From: Acidobacteriota bacterium
GTDB lineage: Bacteria; Acidobacteriota; Terriglobia; Bryobacterales; Bryobacteraceae
Reading direction: 5' to 3'
Assembly (NCBI GenBank): GCA_018268935.1
Contig: JAFDVS010000048.1
Location: 1-64,000 of the forward strand
Length of the DNA: 64,000 nt
Each line of letters opens with the position of its first letter. Positions within the stretch are counted from its first letter, which is position 1. Below, in pieces: positions 34,092-42,713 of the stretch. The notes beneath the pieces are model-generated. The model was given only the letters and a program-made list of their open reading frames with translations, searched no databases and was not told where the DNA came from. The translations under genes were made by a program, and so were the position numbers.

Positions 34092-34487
34092 ATGCAGAAC
34101 GAAGTCGATTGCAACTCGCCGGAGGCACGGAAAGCGGTGTTTCGAACCCTGGTTGAGCTCTATGCCGCAGGGAACGTTTCGGCGTTGGAGCAAGTGATCC
34201 CGCCGGACTATGTCGGGCACACCTCAGCAGGGGATCGCGACCGGGAAGGCTTCATTCAAAGCATCCTGTTTTTTCACAATCTGTATATCTATACCAAGGA
34301 CACGTTCCGCATTGAAGACCAGTTGGTTGACGGCGAGAAAGTCGTCACGCGGATGACAGCCAATGTGAGATCACGAGAAACGGGCGAGCCTGTTACGTTA
34401 CTGGGGATCAACATTGCCCGCATCGTAGACGGGAAGATTGTGGAGGAGTGGAATACGTGGGAGCAACTTCAACCGCGGAGGAGGTAG
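34092..34487 (+). CDS. SnoaL-like/NTF2-fold protein
   Basis: A 131-residue cytoplasmic protein of the SnoaL-like ester cyclase/NTF2 fold: ARKAVFRTLVELYAAGNVSA, VIPPDYVGHTSAGDRDREGF, then VDGEKVVTRMTANVRSRETG and the closing IARIVDGKIVEEWNTWEQL. The His/Asp pair in YVGHTSAGD is typical. A good ribosome site (GAGGAGG) lies 6 nt before the ATG. Many such proteins are small-molecule isomerases or have unknown roles. It is followed by the sigma factor gene after 82 nt. Confidence 0.85.
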   Translation: MQNEVDCNSPEARKAVFRTLVELYAAGNVSALEQVIPPDYVGHTSAGDRDREGFIQSILFFHNLYIYTKDTFRIEDQLVDGEKVVTRMTANVRSRETGEPVTLLGINIARIVDGKIVEEWNTWEQLQPRRR

Positions 34488-34569
34488 GAGAGGAACATTT
34501 TCCCGAGGCGCGCCAGCACAAATCGCGGGCTGCAAGCGTTCCTGTAGTGTGAATGCAATCAGCACGGTA

Positions 34570-35085
34570 ATGGCAACCATTGAGAACTCGGGGAAGAAGG
34601 ACCTGGACACGCTCTTTCGCGCCCACTATGGGCGCATCGCCCGCGTCATTGGCCGAGTCGTTCGCGATCAGGCCCGCGCGGAGGAATTGGCGGCGGATGT
34701 GTTTGTCAAATGGCGGCGCAACGGTGGAGAGAACGGCGATCTGGCGGATGGGTGGCTCTACCGGACAGCGGTGAGAGCAGCGATCGACGAATGGCGGAAG
34801 CAGGCTCGCAGGGAGCGATTCGAGAGCTTGTTCTCAGCCTTTCGCCGGCCGCCGCCCACACCACTGGAAACATACGAAACAGACGCCACGCAACGGAATG
34901 TTCGGGACGTACTGGGAGCGATTGAGCCCAGACATGCCCAGGCATTGCTGCTGTGGGCTGAGGAATTGAGTTATCAAGAGATCGCCGCCGCTCTGGAGGT
35001 CAACGCGACTTCGGTTGGGAGCCTGCTTACTCGTGCGCAAGCAGCATTCCGGAAGGAGTATGAAAAAAGACATGGAAGTGCGTAA
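34570..35085 (+). CDS. RNA polymerase sigma-70 family (ECF-like) factor
   Basis: A 171-residue sigma factor. Region 2 is DLDTLFRAHYGRIARVIGRV to LAADVFVKW; region 4 is VLGAIEPRHAQALLLWAEEL followed by SYQEIAAALEVNATSVGSLL and TRAQAAFRKEY, a helix-turn-helix that reads the -35 element. The ATG at 34570 is chosen; upstream frame is not sigma-like. The next gene, a membrane protein with one helix, overlaps it by 26 nt, the usual arrangement of an ECF sigma and its anti-sigma. The region between 2 and 4 is short, fitting ECF group proteins. Confidence 0.88.
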   Translation: MATIENSGKKDLDTLFRAHYGRIARVIGRVVRDQARAEELAADVFVKWRRNGGENGDLADGWLYRTAVRAAIDEWRKQARRERFESLFSAFRRPPPTPLETYETDATQRNVRDVLGAIEPRHAQALLLWAEELSYQEIAAALEVNATSVGSLLTRAQAAFRKEYEKRHGSA

Positions 35086-35995
35086 TAACGAGGGATGGGT
35101 GGCCGAGCGGCTGGCCCATGTGAAGCCCGCTTGGGAGCCGCAGGCGGCGAAGGCATGGCTGTTGGTGGAAGAGCGATCGGCGCCGCGGCCGCGTTTGGCG
35201 GGATGGAGGCTGGCGGCCACTGGTTTGGCCGCGATGGTGGTGGCCGTGATGGCCATTCCGCAAGGCCGGGCCATCGCACAGGAAGTCTGGTTTCGTCTGT
35301 TTCTGGATCGTGTGGAGGTTGTGCGCGTTGACCTGTCCGACTTGCCATTCCGTACTCAGCTGACTGGCTCGGGACAACGGGCGGCGGCGGGAATGGAGGA
35401 GGCGGGGGCACTGGCTGGATTCCGGCCGCAACTGCCGCCAGCGGCGGCTTGGCCCGGGACGCCGGCACTGACGGTCATTGGGGCGATGACTTTCGAGCAG
35501 ACGGTTCGTACGGGCGAAATCAAAGCAGCGCTTGGGCGGGCGGGGGCATCGGATGTCGCCGTTCCGGAGGCATGGGACGGGATGACGATACGGGCTTCGA
35601 TGGGACCGATGGTGAGCGCCAGCTACGCGAACGAGATTCAGATTCTCCAGGCTAAGCCGGCACAGTTGTTTCTGCCTGCGGGATTGTCGCTGGAGCGGTT
35701 CGCCGAGACGTTGCTGCGGAGCGTGGGGTTGTCGTGGTGGGAGTCACGCGCGGTGGCAAGGCGATTTGCAGCGCAGCCATCGCTGATGCTGGGTATTCCG
35801 GCGGACGAAGCGGCGAAGATCGAGGAAGTGCGCCTGCGATGGGGTTCGGGGATGTTGGTGGAGGAGTTTAACGAAGATCGCGGGGGAATTGAGCGAGTGA
35901 CGTTGCTATTTGGGGGGAAAGAACGGGTATTTGCTGTAATGAGTCCATCGCGGGAGGAATGTTTGAGGGTTGCTGAGCAGATGGTAGTGGAGTAG
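35060..35995 (+). CDS. Putative anti-sigma factor, single-pass membrane protein
   Basis: A 311-residue protein starting inside the sigma gene (ATG at 35060 with GGAGT just before it). Residues 1-45 are cytoplasmic and charged, a membrane helix follows (LAATGLAAMVVAVMAIPQG, about 49-67), and the rest is predicted periplasmic, with a DUF4367-like look (GFRPQLPPAAAWPGTPALTV; PAQLFLPAGLSLERFAETLL; RVTLLFGGKERVFAVMSP). No zinc anti-sigma motif is seen. The overlap and topology imply it controls the sigma factor. Confidence 0.75.
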   Translation: MKKDMEVRNNEGWVAERLAHVKPAWEPQAAKAWLLVEERSAPRPRLAGWRLAATGLAAMVVAVMAIPQGRAIAQEVWFRLFLDRVEVVRVDLSDLPFRTQLTGSGQRAAAGMEEAGALAGFRPQLPPAAAWPGTPALTVIGAMTFEQTVRTGEIKAALGRAGASDVAVPEAWDGMTIRASMGPMVSASYANEIQILQAKPAQLFLPAGLSLERFAETLLRSVGLSWWESRAVARRFAAQPSLMLGIPADEAAKIEEVRLRWGSGMLVEEFNEDRGGIERVTLLFGGKERVFAVMSPSREECLRVAEQMVVE

Positions 35996-36004
35996 AAGAA
36001 GCCT

Positions 36005-36039
36005 GATAACTGCCCGGTGGGGGGAGCCGGGCAGTTATC
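36005..36039. repeat. Inverted repeat, ACTGCCCGG type (copy 2)
   Basis: GATAACTGCCCGG (36005-36017) pairs perfectly with CCGGGCAGTTATC (36027-36039) around a G-rich 9-nt loop, 10 nt after the anti-sigma stop. No T-run follows. Shares the core arms of the inverted repeat at 33296-33331. The frame of the next gene starts within it. Confidence 0.75.
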
Positions 36040-37552
36040 CCTGTGCTGTGATGACTTCAGGACGAAGTTGCCGATTCAGGGCGCCAGGGTCATGGCGGCG
36101 CCGAAGGGGCAGACGTCAAAAGACGCACTCACGGACTTGTCCGGTCAATACACGATTGAGAATGCCGGGGAGGGACGCGTGTACATTTCCATCTTTGGAA
36201 AGGGATATCTGCGTCCGCAGCCTCGCAGCGTTGCAGTGAATCTTCGCCCGGGGGAAACGGTCCGGCAGGATTTTGAACTCACTCCAGCCCCTAGTATTAG
36301 CGGAGCAATCGTCGATGCCGATACGGGTGAGCCACTGGCCGGCTGCCGGGTAACCGCGCTCCGCAAAATCGTCTCCGAGGGCGAAGTTCTCTATGCGCGT
36401 GTGTATCATGCCGTTGATGTGGACAAGAGCGGCGAGTTCCGCGTGGAGTGGGTGGAGCCTGGTGAATACTCGATTGAAGTCGCCGGTGTTCTGACGGTCC
36501 TGGGGAGCCGAAGAGGGCGGGCCAATGAGAAGAGATGCCGTCAGTTGATTTACTTCCCTGAGTCGCGCGAACCCGAAATCAGGGGGACGGTTACCGTGAG
36601 CGATGCCGGTAATACCAACCTGACGATCCGGGTCAAGCAGCCGCAACTGCATTCGATATCTGGTTCTATTTCTTCGCCAGACGGTACTGCTTTTCGTTGG
36701 TTCGACATCACATTAAGTCAGATCGGCCGAAATGGAGAGCGCTTTTTCGTTGGGAGCGGACAGGTGGAGCGATCTTTCCATCTTGGCGAATTGGGGGCCG
36801 GCGATTACTACCTTACCGTTACGCCTCCGAGGACACCGGGGCCGATCTTTGCTCCGATGTGGAACGAGGCAACTACGCCACTGCCGAAAGAGGTATTGAT
36901 CCATGAACGGCTGCTTCCCATCCGCGGGGATGTCAGTGATCTGGATGTGCCGTTGGAAGTAAGATTCGCGGTTCCCGTGGGTGGCGCCGTGCGGATGGAG
37001 AATGGCGGCCCATCGCCAATGGTTCAGATGATGCTATACCGAATCTACCGCGAAGGCGAGGTTCGTTCGAATCTGCGGGATGGACCGCACGAGGTATTGG
37101 TCCATCCGGGCGAATACTGGCCTGCGTTGCGGGGACTGCCGCAAGGGTACGCCGTCAGCGAGATTCTCGCGGAAGGCAAGAAGCTGGTGGAGCCGTTGCG
37201 GGTTGAAGCCGCGCCACGATCGCTTACCTTTGTGGTGACTTCGGGGCTCGGTACGCTTAGTGGAACAATCACCGGCGCCAAAGGCGCGTCTCCGGTTGGT
37301 GGAATGTTGATCCTGTTTCAGGAACCAATTGGCGAGCGGGTGAATGGTGTTGTGTTGCGAATCAGTCATCCAGACCAGGAAGGCGGTTTCACTTTGCCGG
37401 GGCTCGCGGCAGGCAAGTATCGGGCGGTGGTCTTGACGGAAGAGGAAGGACCGCTGCATCGTGATTCGAACTACCTTCGCAAGAGGGCTGTGGCTGCTCC
37501 GGAGGTTGAGATCAGGGCGGGCGAAACGACCAAGGTTACACTGAGCCGTTAA
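36017..37552 (+). CDS. Carboxypeptidase-regulatory/Cna-B-like beta-sandwich protein, probably 5'-truncated
   Basis: The longest frame gives 511 residues from a GTG at 36017. From about residue 14 it is a string of beta-sandwich domains: KLPIQGARVMAAPKGQTSKD, TDLSGQYTIENAGEGRVYIS; SISGAIVDADTGEPLAGCRV; LHSISGSISSPDGTAFRWFD; LGTLSGTITGAKGASPVGGM; GGFTLPGLAAGKYRAVVL. Such proteins are normally exported, but no signal peptide is present and the first 13 codons are the hairpin sequence itself. An original 5' end is therefore probably lost. Later in-frame ATG at about 36092 also lacks a signal. Function unknown; surface adhesion or stalk role in the family. Confidence 0.62.
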   Translation: MGGAGQLSLCCDDFRTKLPIQGARVMAAPKGQTSKDALTDLSGQYTIENAGEGRVYISIFGKGYLRPQPRSVAVNLRPGETVRQDFELTPAPSISGAIVDADTGEPLAGCRVTALRKIVSEGEVLYARVYHAVDVDKSGEFRVEWVEPGEYSIEVAGVLTVLGSRRGRANEKRCRQLIYFPESREPEIRGTVTVSDAGNTNLTIRVKQPQLHSISGSISSPDGTAFRWFDITLSQIGRNGERFFVGSGQVERSFHLGELGAGDYYLTVTPPRTPGPIFAPMWNEATTPLPKEVLIHERLLPIRGDVSDLDVPLEVRFAVPVGGAVRMENGGPSPMVQMMLYRIYREGEVRSNLRDGPHEVLVHPGEYWPALRGLPQGYAVSEILAEGKKLVEPLRVEAAPRSLTFVVTSGLGTLSGTITGAKGASPVGGMLILFQEPIGERVNGVVLRISHPDQEGGFTLPGLAAGKYRAVVLTEEEGPLHRDSNYLRKRAVAAPEVEIRAGETTKVTLSR

Positions 37553-38062
37553 GAGGGCCGCGGGTGGGTTTGCCGATCAAGCGCGCGCAATCGGTTGGCG
37601 AGTTGATGAAGTGAATAGTGGCCATGACTGCCATGTCGAACAGCCGCGGGAGGTGGCCTAGTGTGGTGTCCGCGTTAACAATTGAGAGTAGCCGGGAGTT
37701 GAAGAAGAGAATTGGGCCACAGATGTACGCAGATAAACGCCGATGGAACAGTACGATCCATGCAGATCACGGTTCATTGGTGTTGATCGCGACTGTAAGG
37801 TTTTGTCGCGGACGGAAGACTAGATCCTATTGTCTATTTCGTGAGGGCGCAGATTGACCCCATTCGATCCCAACTGGATCTGGAGTGGGCTGCTCGATGG
37901 CAGGGGCGTAGCTCGGGGTGAATTTTGGGGGTGTCCTCTCAATAGGCTTGATCCGCCTGGTAGGAATGCAGTGAGAGCGTTTTGAGGTTCTTGCCGATGC
38001 CGAGTCCCGATTCCGTCAAGAACCTGTAGGCAGCAGTGAGAAGCCATCAACTCCTGATGTGA
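37553..38062. other. Intergenic region without a supported gene
   Basis: About 510 nt with only short frames of poor codon use. It contains dispersed repeat S5 at 37714-37746 (GGGCCACAGATGTACGC, AGATAAACGCCGATGG). No RNA gene or terminator was recognised. A diverged or inserted segment is likely. Confidence 0.55.
37714..37746 (+). repeat. Dispersed repeat S5
   Basis: CCACAGATGTACGCAGAT then AAACGCCGATGG matches the S-family pattern best seen at 13012-13047 (minus strand there). Confidence 0.55.
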
Positions 38063-38092
38063 ATGTGTATACTGTTCGATAGGTATACACAT
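38063..38092 (+). promoter_or_regulatory. Operator-like inverted repeat upstream of vapBC
   Basis: ATGTGTATAC (38063-38072) and GTATACACAT (38083-38092) are a perfect 10-bp inverted repeat with a 10-nt spacer, ending 1 nt before the GTG of vapB. VapBC operons are usually repressed by the VapB-VapC complex binding such palindromes over the promoter. Confidence 0.75.
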
Positions 38093-38093
38093 C

Positions 38094-38288
38094 GTGCGAA
38101 CGAACATCGTGATCGACGACAAGCTGATGCGCGATGCGTTGCGCGCCACCGGGATGAAAACGAAGCGCGAAGCAGTGGAAGAGGGCCTGCGAACGTTGGT
38201 GCGTCTCAAGCGCCAGGAGGAGATTCGCAAAGTTCGTGGCAAACTGGCCTGGCGCGGCGATTTGGATGATATGAGGACCGATCGTTGA
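38094..38288 (+). CDS. vapB: VapB-type antitoxin
   Basis: A 64-residue antitoxin: MRTNIVIDDKLMRDALRATG then MKTKREAVEEGLRTLVRLKR, the ribbon-helix-helix core of the VapB/DUF2191 family, followed by a tail (LAWRGDLDDMRTDR) that should bind the toxin. The GTG start directly follows the operator palindrome. The stop overlaps the toxin start as TTGA. It would neutralise the PIN-domain toxin and, as a complex, repress its own operon. Confidence 0.9.
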   Translation: MRTNIVIDDKLMRDALRATGMKTKREAVEEGLRTLVRLKRQEEIRKVRGKLAWRGDLDDMRTDR

Positions 38289-38674
38289 TCCTTGTCGATT
38301 CCAGTGTGTGGGTGGATTACTTCCGGGGCACCATCACGGCGCAGACAGACAAGTTGGATAGCCTCCTTGGCCGCGAACCTCTGGCCATCGGCGATCTGAT
38401 CCTTGCGGAGGTGCTGCAGGGCTTCGACAGCGAACGGGATTTCAAGGCAGCACAGAGGCTGCTCACGTCACTGCTGATCGTGGAGATCGGCGGGCGCGAG
38501 ATTGCCGTCCAGGCAGCCAGGAATTATCGCCTCCTGCGAAGACACGGCGTCACTGTTCGTAAGACGATTGACACCATGATTGCAACTCGTTGCATTGAGA
38601 GCGGGTTCGATTTGCTTCACAGCGACCGGGATTTCGATGCCTTCGCTGCATATCTCGGGCTCAGAGTCGTTTAG
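38285..38674 (+). CDS. vapC: VapC-type PIN-domain toxin
   Basis: A 129-residue PIN-domain ribonuclease. The acidic metal site is complete by motif: ILVDSSVWVDYF (first Asp), LILAEVLQGF (Glu), KTIDTMIATRC (Asp) and HSDRDFDAFA (Asp). It begins at a TTG overlapping the vapB stop. PIN toxins cut tRNA or rRNA. The locus appears intact. Confidence 0.92.
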   Translation: MILVDSSVWVDYFRGTITAQTDKLDSLLGREPLAIGDLILAEVLQGFDSERDFKAAQRLLTSLLIVEIGGREIAVQAARNYRLLRRHGVTVRKTIDTMIATRCIESGFDLLHSDRDFDAFAAYLGLRVV

Positions 38675-38693
38675 TGTGAGGGTTGGGGGTGCG

Positions 38694-39398
38694 CTACGGA
38701 ACCGGGGCGGTTAGGCCGTTTTGGCGGAGGATGGCGGCGCCGGGGGCGGAGGTGAGGAAGTCGAGGAAGCGGGCGGCCAGGGTTTGTTGACGGGTGGCGG
38801 TGGTGATGGCGGCGGCTTGGAGGATGGGCTGATGGAGGTTTTCGGGGAGTAGGGCGCCTTTGCCTTGGAGAAGGGTGTGGCTGGTGAGGACGGCGTCGGC
38901 GTTGCCGGATTCGGCGTATTGGAGGGCCTGGCGGACGTTTTCGGCGTAGACGATTTTGGGCTCCAGGAGCTTCCAGAGGCCGGCTTTTTCGAGGGCCTGC
39001 TGGGCGGCGACGCCGTAAGGGGCGTGCTTGGGGTTGGGGATGGCGATGTGGCGGATTTTGGGGTCGCGGAGTTCGTTGAGGGTTTTTTGCGGGTAGAGGG
39101 CGAGGCGGCCTTTGGCGTAGAGGCGGATGGAGTCGGGGCGGACGGCGGATTGGCTGGCGAGCGAGTCGATGTAGGCGCGGTTGGCGCTGAGGAAGAGGTC
39201 GAAGGGGGCGCCGTTGGCGATCTGGCGGGCGAGCATGCCGGAGGAACCGGTGGTGAAACGGATGGTGTGGCCGGTGGCTTGGCGGAAGGCGGCGGTGAGG
39301 GCGGGTTGAGCGGGGGCGAGGTCGGAGGCGCAGGCGATTAAGAGTTCAGCGGCTGAGGTAGGGGTTGCGAAGGCAAGCAGAAGGAGAGCGTGCCGCAT
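38694..39398 (-). CDS. modA: Molybdate ABC transporter substrate-binding protein
   Basis: A 234-residue periplasmic protein with signal peptide MRHALLLLAFATPTSAAE. The family motifs ELLIACASDLAPAQPALTAA, FTTGSSGMLARQIANGAPFD and LFLSANRAYIDSL are clear, as are LALYPQ, IAIPNPKHAPYGVAAQQALE and VYAENVRQALQYAESGNADA. It should bind molybdate or tungstate oxyanions. No modB or modC gene lies nearby, so it is an orphan in this window. Confidence 0.9.
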   Translation of the reverse strand: MRHALLLLAFATPTSAAELLIACASDLAPAQPALTAAFRQATGHTIRFTTGSSGMLARQIANGAPFDLFLSANRAYIDSLASQSAVRPDSIRLYAKGRLALYPQKTLNELRDPKIRHIAIPNPKHAPYGVAAQQALEKAGLWKLLEPKIVYAENVRQALQYAESGNADAVLTSHTLLQGKGALLPENLHQPILQAAAITTATRQQTLAARFLDFLTSAPGAAILRQNGLTAPVP

Positions 39399-39422
39399 AA
39401 GGGTGAGTGTAGCAGAAGCAGA

Positions 39423-39452
39423 CTTGACAATAAGGCACTAAACTAAGATACT
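39423..39452 (+). promoter_or_regulatory. dnaK promoter with HAIR-like HspR operator
   Basis: TTGACA (39424-39429), 17 nt, then GATACT (39447-39452) form a sigma-70-type promoter. Overlapping the -35, CTTGACA (39423-39429), 7 nt, ACTAAAC (39437-39443) matches the HspR-associated repeat (CTTGAGT, N7, ACTCAAG) at 10 of 14 positions with the correct spacer. An HspR-like gene lies three genes downstream. No CIRCE element was seen. Confidence 0.65.
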
Positions 39453-39518
39453 GGTAACGAGCGCAACGTAGCGCGACTAAGTTTTGATTTGAGCGGGGAG
39501 GCGAACGCAGGAACACAT

Positions 39519-41444
39519 ATGAGCAAAATTATCGGAATCGACCTAGGAACGACGAATTCGGTTGTGGCCGTGATGGAAGGCGGGCAGCCGGTGGTGATCC
39601 CGAACCAGGAAGGCGGGCGGACGACGCCGTCGGTGGCGGGATTCACGAAGAGCGGGGAGCGGCTGGTGGGCCAGGTGGCCAAGCGCCAGGCGATCACGAA
39701 CCCGGAAAACACGATCTACTCGGTGAAGCGCTTCATGGGACGCCGTTTCAATGAAGTGAGCGAGGAAACGAAGCTGGTTCCTTACAAGATTGCGCCGGGG
39801 GACAATGGCGACGCGCGGGTGGACATTTCGGGCAAGAAGATGTCTCCGCCGGAGATTTCGGCGCTGGTGCTGAAGAAGCTGAAGGAAGCCGCCGAAGCCT
39901 ACCTCGGCGAGAAGGTGACCAAGGCCGTGATCACGGTGCCGGCGTACTTCAACGACGCGCAGCGGCAGGCGACGAAGGATGCGGGGCAGATTGCCGGGCT
40001 TGAGGTGATGCGCATCATCAACGAGCCGACGGCGGCGGCGCTCGCTTACGGTTTGGATAAGAAGAAGGACGAGACCATTGCCGTGTTCGACTTCGGTGGG
40101 GGTACGTTCGATATCTCCATTCTGGAAGTGGGCGATGGCGTGGTGGAAGTGAAGGCCACCAACGGCGATACGCACCTGGGCGGCGACAACATCGACCAGC
40201 GGATCATCGACTGGATGGTGACGGAGTTCAAGCGCGAAGCGGGGATTGACGTATCCAATGACCAGATGGCGCTGCAGCGGCTGAAGGAAGCGGCGGAGAA
40301 GGCGAAGATTGAGCTGTCGACGCTGCTGGAGACCGAGATCAACCTGCCGTTTTTGACCGCGGATGCGAGCGGGCCGAAGCACCTGCAGATGAAGCTGACG
40401 CGGGCTCGGTTTGAGCAGATGGTGGACGATATTCTGAAGCGCTGCTTCGGGCCGTGCGAACGGGCGATGCATGACGCGGGGATGAATCCATCGCAGATTG
40501 AGGAAGTGGTTCTGGTGGGCGGGTCGACGCGTATTCCGAAGATCCAGCAAATGGTGCGGGAGTTCTTCGGGAAGGATCCGAACAAGAGCGTCAATCCGGA
40601 CGAGGTTGTGGCTGTGGGCGCGGCCGTGCAGGGCGGCGTTCTGGCCGGTGAAGTGAAGGACGTGTTGCTGTTGGACGTGACTCCGCTGTCGCTGGGCATT
40701 GAGACGCTGGGCGGCGTGTTCACGAAGCTGATTGAGCGCAACACGACGATTCCGACGCGGAAGAGCGAAGTATTTTCGACGGCGTCGGACAATCAGACGT
40801 CGGTGGAGATCAAGGTGTACCAGGGCGAGCGCGCGATGGCTCGGGATAACCGGCTGCTGGGCGTATTCCAACTGGTGGGCATTCCGCCGGCTCCGCGCGG
40901 GATTCCGCAGGTGGAAGTGACATTCGATATCGATGCTAACGGTATCTTGAACGTGACGGCGAAGGACCGGGCGACGAACAACGAGCAGAAGATCACGATC
41001 ACGTCGAGCTCGGGTTTGAGCAAGGACGAAGTGGACAAGATGGCGACGGACGCCAAGTCGCATGAGGCGGACGACCGGAAGCGGCGCGAGGAGATTGAAT
41101 CGCGGAACCGGGCTGATGCCATGGTCTACAACGTGGAGAAGATGCTGCGCGAGCATGGGTCGAAGATCAGCGAGGCGGACAAGAAGAATGTCGAAGCCGC
41201 GCTGGAGGAGACGAAGAAGGTGAGCGCGAGCGGCTCGGCGGAGCAGATCAATGCGGCGCTGGACAAGTTGACCACGGCGAGCCACAAGTTGGCCGAGGCG
41301 ATGTATAGCGCGGCTGGTGCTGCCGGCGGACCTGGCGGGGCGGGTGCGCCTCCGCCTCCGGGCGCGGGTCCGGCGGGCGATGGCGGCAAACCGAAGGACA
41401 ACGTGGTGGATGCCGAGTTCGTTGACGTCGATGATAAGAAGTAA
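39519..41444 (+). CDS. dnaK: Chaperone protein DnaK (Hsp70)
   Basis: A 641-residue Hsp70. The nucleotide-binding domain has KIIGIDLGTTNSVVAVMEGG, the phosphate-2 motif FDFGGGTFDISILEVGDG and EVVLVGGSTRIPKIQQMV; the substrate-binding domain has LLLDVTPLSLGIETLGGVFT; the lid ends in a Gly/Pro-rich linker and the EFVDVDDKK tail typical of bacterial DnaK. The ATG at 39519 is fixed by alignment; the frame upstream is not part of the protein. It refolds proteins in the cytoplasm with DnaJ and GrpE. A strong terminator separates it from dnaJ; grpE is absent here. Confidence 0.97.
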   Translation: MSKIIGIDLGTTNSVVAVMEGGQPVVIPNQEGGRTTPSVAGFTKSGERLVGQVAKRQAITNPENTIYSVKRFMGRRFNEVSEETKLVPYKIAPGDNGDARVDISGKKMSPPEISALVLKKLKEAAEAYLGEKVTKAVITVPAYFNDAQRQATKDAGQIAGLEVMRIINEPTAAALAYGLDKKKDETIAVFDFGGGTFDISILEVGDGVVEVKATNGDTHLGGDNIDQRIIDWMVTEFKREAGIDVSNDQMALQRLKEAAEKAKIELSTLLETEINLPFLTADASGPKHLQMKLTRARFEQMVDDILKRCFGPCERAMHDAGMNPSQIEEVVLVGGSTRIPKIQQMVREFFGKDPNKSVNPDEVVAVGAAVQGGVLAGEVKDVLLLDVTPLSLGIETLGGVFTKLIERNTTIPTRKSEVFSTASDNQTSVEIKVYQGERAMARDNRLLGVFQLVGIPPAPRGIPQVEVTFDIDANGILNVTAKDRATNNEQKITITSSSGLSKDEVDKMATDAKSHEADDRKRREEIESRNRADAMVYNVEKMLREHGSKISEADKKNVEAALEETKKVSASGSAEQINAALDKLTTASHKLAEAMYSAAGAAGGPGGAGAPPPPGAGPAGDGGKPKDNVVDAEFVDVDDKK

Positions 41445-41463
41445 CTGCTGGTTTTGAAAGAAG

Positions 41464-41496
41464 GGCGGCGTGCTTTTTGGGTGCGCCGCCTTTTTT
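41464..41496 (+). terminator. Intrinsic terminator between dnaK and dnaJ
   Basis: GGCGGCG (41464-41470) pairs with CGCCGCC (41484-41490), followed by six T residues (41491-41496). It begins 19 nt after the dnaK stop and would limit read-through into dnaJ, giving more DnaK than DnaJ. Confidence 0.85.
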
Positions 41497-41512
41497 GAAT
41501 GTGGAGGCGCGG

Positions 41513-42709
41513 ATGGCATCGAAGAACGATTACTACAAGACGCTCGGGGTGGATCGGGGCTCGAACACCGAGGAGATTCGCAAGGCCTACCGCCGTTTGG
41601 CTCGCAAGTATCACCCGGATTTGAATCCCGGCGATAAGGCTTCGGAGGACAAATTCAAGAATGTTCAGGAAGCCTATGATGTATTAAGCGATGATAAAAA
41701 GCGGCAAATGTACGACCGGTTTGGATTTTATTCGGACCAGGGATTTCCGCAGCAGGGAGGGCAGGGGCAGCCGGGGGGATTCGGGTTTGGGGGATTTGAT
41801 TTTGGGGATATTTTCGGGCAAGCCGGCGGGGGCGCGGGTGGGCCTCATGCGGGCGCGCGCGGCGGGATGGGTGGCGGGATGGGCGGGCATGGGGAGGAAG
41901 ACAGCGGGTTTGGGAATTTATTCAGCCAGTTTTTCAATCGCGGGAAGCAGAAGACGCGGCGGCCGGAGCGCGGTCAGGATCTGGAGTATGCGCTGAATAT
42001 CGACTTCTGGCAGTCGATTAAGGGGACGCAGGTGCGGTTGACGATCAACCGGCAGGAGACGTGCGGGGCGTGTAATGGCTCGGGGAGCGCGGGCGGGGCG
42101 ACGGTGGTGTGTCCGGAGTGTAACGGGTCGGGGAGTGTGACGCAGATGGCGGGGGCGATGAAGTTCAGTTTGACGTGCAACCGGTGTGGGGGATCGGGCA
42201 AGGCGGTGAACGCGTGCCAGGTTTGTATGGGGGAAGGGCGGACGGCGCAACCGGAAGCGGTGGAAGTGCGGATCCCGCAGGGGGCGCGGAACGGGTCGCG
42301 GCTGAGGGTGGCGGGGAAGGGAAGCGCGGGCGTGATGGGGGCTCCGGCGGGGGATTTGTACATCACGATCCGGGTGGAGGAGCATCGGTTCTTTCATCGT
42401 GACGGAGACGATATTCTGATTCAGGTGCCGATTTCGATGAGCGAGGCCTATTTAGGGGGTAAGGTGGAAGTGCCGACGGTGGATGGGCGGGCGCTGTTGA
42501 AGGTTCCTCCGGGGACGCAGACGGGGCAGAAGTTCCGGTTGCGGGAGAAGGGCGTGTATAACGCAAGGACGAACACGCGGGGGGACCAGATTGTGGAAGT
42601 GCAGATTGCGGTGCCGAAGACGCAGGACGAGCATACGCGGGAGATATTCCGGCAGTTGGCGGCGCTGCATCCGGACGATCCGCGGGCCGAGATCTGGAAA
42701 GAGGCATAG
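41513..42709 (+). CDS. dnaJ: Chaperone protein DnaJ (class I Hsp40)
   Basis: A 398-residue DnaJ. The J domain includes DYYKTLGVDRGSNTEEIRKA and the HPD motif (RKYHPDLNPGD). A Gly/Phe-rich linker follows (about 75-140). The zinc domain has four CxxCxGxG units (CGACNGSG, CPECNGSG, CNRCGGSG, CQVCMGEG). The C-terminal substrate domains include PISMSEAYLGGKVEVPTVDG. GGAGG lies 6 nt before the ATG at 41513. It stimulates DnaK ATPase. Next gene, an HspR-like regulator, starts 4 nt after its stop. Confidence 0.95.
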   Translation: MASKNDYYKTLGVDRGSNTEEIRKAYRRLARKYHPDLNPGDKASEDKFKNVQEAYDVLSDDKKRQMYDRFGFYSDQGFPQQGGQGQPGGFGFGGFDFGDIFGQAGGGAGGPHAGARGGMGGGMGGHGEEDSGFGNLFSQFFNRGKQKTRRPERGQDLEYALNIDFWQSIKGTQVRLTINRQETCGACNGSGSAGGATVVCPECNGSGSVTQMAGAMKFSLTCNRCGGSGKAVNACQVCMGEGRTAQPEAVEVRIPQGARNGSRLRVAGKGSAGVMGAPAGDLYITIRVEEHRFFHRDGDDILIQVPISMSEAYLGGKVEVPTVDGRALLKVPPGTQTGQKFRLREKGVYNARTNTRGDQIVEVQIAVPKTQDEHTREIFRQLAALHPDDPRAEIWKEA

Positions 42710-42713
42710 GGCG

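Noticed and set aside
37618..37857. 79-residue plus frame in the 37.5-38.0 kb gap
   Set aside because: Runs through repeat S5, poor codon use and no family; treated as non-coding.
39543..41519. 658-residue minus-strand frame over dnaK
   Set aside because: Arg/His/Leu-rich shadow; dnaK is certain.
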